From the NCBI GenBank assembly GCA_025456425.1, contig JALOKP010000017.1, forward strand, positions 1-64,000: DNA of 64,000 nt. The letters run 5' to 3'. Position 1 is the first letter of the stretch; the number at the start of each line of letters is the position of its first letter. Source of the DNA: Acidobacteriota bacterium. GTDB lineage: Bacteria > Acidobacteriota > Polarisedimenticolia > J045. The translations under genes were made by a program, and so were the position numbers. The notes beneath the pieces were generated by a model. It was given only the letters and a program-made list of their open reading frames with translations. It did not search any database and was not told the DNA's origin. Shown here piece after piece: positions 60,435-64,000 of the stretch.

Positions 60435-61367
60435 ATGCCCGTCAAGCTCCCCGGCTACTCCCCCTCCCCGCACTCGGCCGCCGGCCGCGCGCGGCTGGGG
60501 GGCGTGAGCGGGCCCAAGCCCGACTGGCTGCGGATCAAGGTCGAGACCGGCCCCGGCTACAACCGCGTGCGCCGGCTGATGCGCGAACTCTCGCTCCACA
60601 CGGTCTGCGAGGAGGCGCGCTGCCCCAACGTCTTCGAGTGCTGGACCCGCGGCACGGCGACGATCATGGTCCTGGGCGACGTCTGCACCCGGCGCTGCGG
60701 CTTCTGCGCGGTGGCGACCGGCCGGCCCGCCGCGCCGCCCGATCCCGCCGAGCCGGACAACGTCGCCCGCGCGGTGGCCGAGCTGGGCCTGAAGCACGTC
60801 GTGATCACCTCGGTCGACCGCGACGACCTGCCGGACGGCGGCGCGGCCCACTTCGCCGCGGTCGTGCGCGCGCTTCACGCCGCGCTGCCGGAGTGCGCGG
60901 TCGAGGTCCTGACCCCGGACTTCAAGCAGGATCCGGAGCGGGCGCTGGAGCTGGTCCTGGCCGAGCGGCCGGCGATCTTCTCGCACAACATCGAGACCGT
61001 GCCGGAGCTGTACCGCGTCGCGCGGCCCGGTTCCCGCTTCGAGCACTCGCTCGACCTGCTGCGGCGGGCCTCGGCGCGCAAGGCCGCGTTCGGCGGCCGG
61101 ACCAAGACCGCGATCATGCTCGGGCTGGGCGAGACCGACGCCCAGGTCCACGGGACGATGCGCGCGGTCCGCGAGGCCGGTGTCGACATCATGGCGATGG
61201 GCCAGTACCTCCGGCCCACCGCGGAGCACCTGCCGGTCCAGCGTTACGTCTCGCCCGCGGAGTTCGCGCGCTTTCGCGACTTCGGCCTGGGGCTGGGGTT
61301 CGCGCACGTGGAAGCGGGACCGCTGGTGCGGTCCAGCTACCACGCGGAGCAGCAGGCGGGGGGCTGA
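60435..61367 (+). CDS. lipA: lipoyl synthase
   Basis: The 310-aa radical-SAM enzyme has both clusters: CEEARCPNVFECW (auxiliary cluster, C-x4-C-x5-C) and CTRRCGFC (CxxxCxxC). It inserts two sulfurs into octanoyl groups on lipoyl domains. LipB is not nearby. The ATG at 60435 is preferred; the ORF track starts at 60399. Confidence 0.96.
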   Translation: MPVKLPGYSPSPHSAAGRARLGGVSGPKPDWLRIKVETGPGYNRVRRLMRELSLHTVCEEARCPNVFECWTRGTATIMVLGDVCTRRCGFCAVATGRPAAPPDPAEPDNVARAVAELGLKHVVITSVDRDDLPDGGAAHFAAVVRALHAALPECAVEVLTPDFKQDPERALELVLAERPAIFSHNIETVPELYRVARPGSRFEHSLDLLRRASARKAAFGGRTKTAIMLGLGETDAQVHGTMRAVREAGVDIMAMGQYLRPTAEHLPVQRYVSPAEFARFRDFGLGLGFAHVEAGPLVRSSYHAEQQAGG

Positions 61368-61374
61368 CGGGGCC

Positions 61375-62676
61375 CTACGCTCCGCGCAAGTCCGACAGGA
61401 TCCGCCTCACCGCGCCCTCCACGCTCCCCGCACGCTCGGCCGTCACCAGCGGCAACTCGGGCCGGATCCGGTGCCAGGTCGCGACCAGCGACGCTTCGGC
61501 CCGCGCCGCCCCGGGCGCGTCGCCCCACGCGCTGAAGATCGCCTCCGCCGCGCGCGCGGCCGCCGTGCGCGCGCGCTTCGGCCCGGCGCGCAGCGCGACC
61601 CGCTCGCGCAGCGCGCCCCCTGCGATCGCGAACAGCACCGCGTCGGGCGCCTTCCCGCCCGGTCCCGCCGGCACGACCAGCACGCCGTCCGGCGCGGGGG
61701 CCAGCCCCGCCGCGCGCCGCGTGTTGAGCGCCGGGGCGAGGCGCCGGATCCAGCGCGCCTCGAGGATCAGCGCGTCCGGGGGCGTGTCGACCGCGTGGGT
61801 CGCCAGCCGCCGGGCCGCGGCGCGGATCGCGCGGTCCTTCTCGTCGCGCGGCGGCCCTGCGAAGTACGAGCCGACCCGCGCGCGCAGCGACGACGACTGG
61901 CCGACGTAGAGCGTCCGCCCCGTGGCGTCCTCGAAGGCGTAGACGCCCGGCCCCTCCGGCAGCTCGGCGAGCGTGGCGAGGTCGAACTCCTTGCCGGCGA
62001 ACTCCGCGGCCTCGAGACGCTCCTCGAGCAGCGCGTCGAGCGCGTCGAGGGTGGCGATCTCCTCCAGCGCCAGCTCGTCGCGCCAGCGCTCCCAGAGCGC
62101 GGCGACCAGCCGGGCGTGCGAGTCGGGCGTCGTCTCCTCCTCGAGGTGCGGCAACCGCAGCGCCTCGGCGATCCGCAGCGGATCGGGGGCGCCGCGGTAG
62201 CCGCGCAGGCGGCGCGCGAACGCGGCGAGCGGCACGACCCGCGCGGGCAGTCTTCGCCCGGTGATCGCCGCGGCGCGGCGGACCTCGGCCGCGCCGCCGG
62301 GCGCGACGGCATAGCACGGTTCGACCGCGACGCCTGCGGCCGCCGCGCCGACGACCCCGCTCGCGATCCCGTGCAGCGCGGCGAACGGGGCGCCGGGCGG
62401 TGCGAAGACGGCGACGAACGGTCCGGCAAGCGTGGCTTCGCCCGGCGCCTGCGCGTTCCCGCCGGAAAGCGGCGCCGCCAGCGCCCATCCCGCCGGCCCG
62501 TGAACGAATCGCGAGTCGTTCGACAGGACCGGCCGAAGCAGTTTGTCCGCCACAGTTTCGTCGAGCAGGCCGAGACCGAGGAACTCGCGCGCGAGGTCGG
62601 CGCTGCTGCGCGGAGCGCCGCGCGCCGTCAGCGCTGCAGCAATCCGCTCAATTAGGGCTGGCGAAGCGCGATCCAT
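61375..62676 (-). CDS. GIY-YIG nuclease domain protein (UvrC/Cho-like)
   Basis: The 433-aa protein has an N-terminal 230-residue region without a family I know, then a GIY-YIG domain (GPGVYAFEDATGRTLYVGQSSSLRARVGSYFAG) at about 252-330 as in UvrC or Cho, then a C-terminal domain. The UvrB-binding and RNase H-like endonuclease parts of UvrC are not evident. It probably nicks DNA in repair. The ATG at 62676 is supported by the divergent gene spacing. Confidence 0.85.
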   Translation of the reverse strand: MDRASPALIERIAAALTARGAPRSSADLAREFLGLGLLDETVADKLLRPVLSNDSRFVHGPAGWALAAPLSGGNAQAPGEATLAGPFVAVFAPPGAPFAALHGIASGVVGAAAAGVAVEPCYAVAPGGAAEVRRAAAITGRRLPARVVPLAAFARRLRGYRGAPDPLRIAEALRLPHLEEETTPDSHARLVAALWERWRDELALEEIATLDALDALLEERLEAAEFAGKEFDLATLAELPEGPGVYAFEDATGRTLYVGQSSSLRARVGSYFAGPPRDEKDRAIRAAARRLATHAVDTPPDALILEARWIRRLAPALNTRRAAGLAPAPDGVLVVPAGPGGKAPDAVLFAIAGGALRERVALRAGPKRARTAAARAAEAIFSAWGDAPGAARAEASLVATWHRIRPELPLVTAERAGSVEGAVRRILSDLRGA

Positions 62677-62790
62677 CGGCGAACCTTCTCCGGCGGAGGA
62701 GGGGGCCGTTCCGGGCGCCGGCAGGCCAGGTGCCTGCGTGCGTCCCCGGCTTGCCTCCGCACCCAGGCGAAAGCACGGTCGCGCGAGATC

Positions 62791-63807
62791 ATGGCCCAGG
62801 CTGGACGGTCCGGTGAAGAGGTGCTCGTCGTCGGCGCGGGACTCGCGGGCGCCGCGATCGCCTGGCTCTGCGCGCGCGCCGGGCGGCCGACCGTGCTGGT
62901 CTCGGTCAACCGCCCCGCCAGCCAGGCCACCGCGATGTCGGCCGGGGTCGTGCTCGGCGCCGGCCCGCCGGGCGCGGCCGCAGAGTGGGGCCAGCTTTCC
63001 GCCGCGGAGATGGAACTCGCGGCCCAGCGCCTCGCGCGCGGCAGCGACCTGCTGTGCGAGGTGCTGCTCGGCAGCGGCGCACCGGTCGGCTTCGCGCGCC
63101 GGCCGCACACCATGGTGCTGGCCGAGGACACCGACCCGGCGTGGCTGGTGCGGATCGAGCGGTTGCTGCGCGACGCAGGCTTCCCGACGAGCCTGTCGCG
63201 CGCCGCGGACGGCCGACCCGCGCTGCGGCGCGAGCGCGACGCGGTGGTGCACGCGCGCCGCCTGGCGTTCGAGCTGCTGCGCCTGGCGCGGGCCCACGGC
63301 GCACGCGTGCACCTCGGCACCGCGCTGCGGCGGATCGTCGAGACCGACGGCGACGGGGTGCTGGTCGACCTCGACGACGGGCCGCGCCGGGTGTCGCGCC
63401 TGTTCTGGGCCGGGGGCCGGCCGCTGCCCAGCGACCCGAGCCGGCCGCAGACGCGGACCCAGATCGTCCTGCACCAGGTCTTCGCCGCCGGCCGGGAGCC
63501 GCTCGAGACGATCTACGCGGGGGGGGATGGGGACATCCTGCTGGCGCCGGCGCCGCTTCGGCCGGGACACGTCGTGCTGGTCCGGATCGCGCGGGAGAAC
63601 CCGGCCGGCGGGTTGTCCTGGCCCGAGCCGCTGCGGGCCTGGGAGGTCCACCGCGGCGTGGTCCGGCGCCAACGGCTGGCCGAGGTCTGCTCCGGGCCGG
63701 CCTTCCCGATCGCCAGCGAGGGGCGGGTCGTGTCCCTCAGCGGGCTCTCGGGCTGGCCGGTCGCGGCGGTGCTTGGCCTCTGCCAGGAGGCGGCCGAGCT
63801 CGATTGA
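62791..63807 (+). CDS. FAD-dependent oxidoreductase (DAO fold)
   Basis: The 338-aa flavoprotein has VLVVGAGLAGAAIAWLCARAG (Rossmann FAD), and SGLSGWPVAAVLGLC near the C-terminus. It belongs to the D-amino-acid-oxidase/glycine-oxidase superfamily; the substrate is unknown. It is divergent from the GIY-YIG gene over 114 bp. Confidence 0.82.
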   Translation: MAQAGRSGEEVLVVGAGLAGAAIAWLCARAGRPTVLVSVNRPASQATAMSAGVVLGAGPPGAAAEWGQLSAAEMELAAQRLARGSDLLCEVLLGSGAPVGFARRPHTMVLAEDTDPAWLVRIERLLRDAGFPTSLSRAADGRPALRRERDAVVHARRLAFELLRLARAHGARVHLGTALRRIVETDGDGVLVDLDDGPRRVSRLFWAGGRPLPSDPSRPQTRTQIVLHQVFAAGREPLETIYAGGDGDILLAPAPLRPGHVVLVRIARENPAGGLSWPEPLRAWEVHRGVVRRQRLAEVCSGPAFPIASEGRVVSLSGLSGWPVAAVLGLCQEAAELD

Positions 63808-63929
63808 CCGGGTTCAGCCGGCCCCGGCCGCGTTCAGTTTACACCTCGATCCGTTTGATTAATGCGATCTGGCGGTTTGGTATGCTCGCCGTCGCCGGAG
63901 CCGTCGGCCCGGCAGGAGGAGGCGATCCC

Positions 63930-64000
63930 ATGTCGTTCCGCTGGCTCAAGGCTGCCGTGGCAGCTGCGCTCGTGCTCGCCGCGCCGATGGCGCTGGCCTC
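63930..64000 (+). CDS. exported protein, N-terminal fragment cut by window edge
   Basis: ATG at 63930 follows AGGAGGA. The 23 visible codons read MSFRWLKAAVAAALVLAAPMALA, a typical signal peptide. The mature protein lies outside the window. Confidence 0.75.
   Translation, partial: MSFRWLKAAVAAALVLAAPMALA

Noticed and set aside
63838-63900. AT-rich patch with TTTACA/TTGATT before the last gene
   Set aside because: Suggests a promoter, but no -10 element at correct spacing was convincing, so it was not listed.

Overview
This is a 64 kb window from a very GC-rich, Gram-negative, flagellated bacterium. Outer-membrane phospholipase, OmpA/MotB and L,D-transpeptidase genes show the double envelope. 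An ECF sigma factor beside a TPR Ser/Thr kinase, a DUF1800/DUF1501 pair with TIG repeats, large PKD/FN3 and thrombospondin-3 secreted proteins, and a singlet histone-fold protein suggest Acidobacteriota or a myxobacteria-like lineage. That placement is inference; the window has no rRNA to settle it. Most genes start with ATG or GTG, and many are coupled by 1-25 bp overlaps. I saw no CRISPR array, tRNA, rRNA, prophage or intact transposase.

Region by region. (1) 1-2.0 kb: two L,D-transpeptidases (one cut by the window edge) and an unknown anchored protein. (2) 1.8-7.7 kb: lipid and aromatic genes: acyl-CoA desaturase, a broken FAD oxidoreductase, DUF1365, a DUF2878-like membrane protein, a UbiE-like methyltransferase and an FkbO/Hyg5/XanB2-type chorismatase; an inverted-repeat element sits at 5.5-5.7 kb. 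(3) 7.9-11.4 kb: a secreted PKD/FN3 protein. (4) 11.4-17.7 kb: a polyketide-like island (ketoreductase, GT2, chain-length factor, ketosynthase, AMP-ligase, polysaccharide deacetylase). With the chorismatase it recalls aryl-polyene/xanthomonadin loci, but no carrier protein, dehydratase or thioesterase is present. (5) 17.7-18.7 kb: universal stress protein and tmRNA. (6) 18.8-26.4 kb: flagellar block on the minus strand: SPOA protein, FlhF, FlhG, sigma-28, FliM, FliN, a small membrane protein, then FlgM, FliW, CsrA, MotA, MotB, FliL. A sigma-54-like promoter precedes the first gene and a sigma-28-like promoter precedes flgM, a readable two-tier hierarchy. A divergent gene at 26.7 kb resembles a degenerate CheC plus pseudo-receiver.

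(7) 27.8-28.1 kb: a Lys-tailed bacterial histone with its own terminator. (8) 28.3-32.7 kb: a TMTC-like membrane/TPR protein, an exported protein, an LTXXQ-like protein, a probable anti-sigma factor and its ECF sigma factor. (9) 32.8-35.3 kb: cobalamin adenosyltransferase plus BtuF/BtuC-like uptake genes without an ATPase. (10) 35.4-41.8 kb: outer-membrane phospholipase A, DUF1501 and a very large DUF1800 protein whose 3' end looks frameshifted. (11) 41.9-45.6 kb: MurU/AmgK-like cell-wall recycling pair, CYTH protein, acyl-ACP desaturase. (12) 45.8-54.6 kb: a 1612-aa secreted M4-type metalloprotease, divergent from an ECF sigma/TPR-kinase pair, with a small permease relic after the kinase.

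(13) 54.6-64 kb: two membrane proteins, dinB whose C-terminus and stop lie in a second copy of the inverted-repeat element, a GT39/83-like glycosyltransferase, a zinc alcohol dehydrogenase, an unknown protein, lipoyl synthase, a GIY-YIG nuclease, an FAD oxidoreductase, and the start of an exported protein cut by the window edge.
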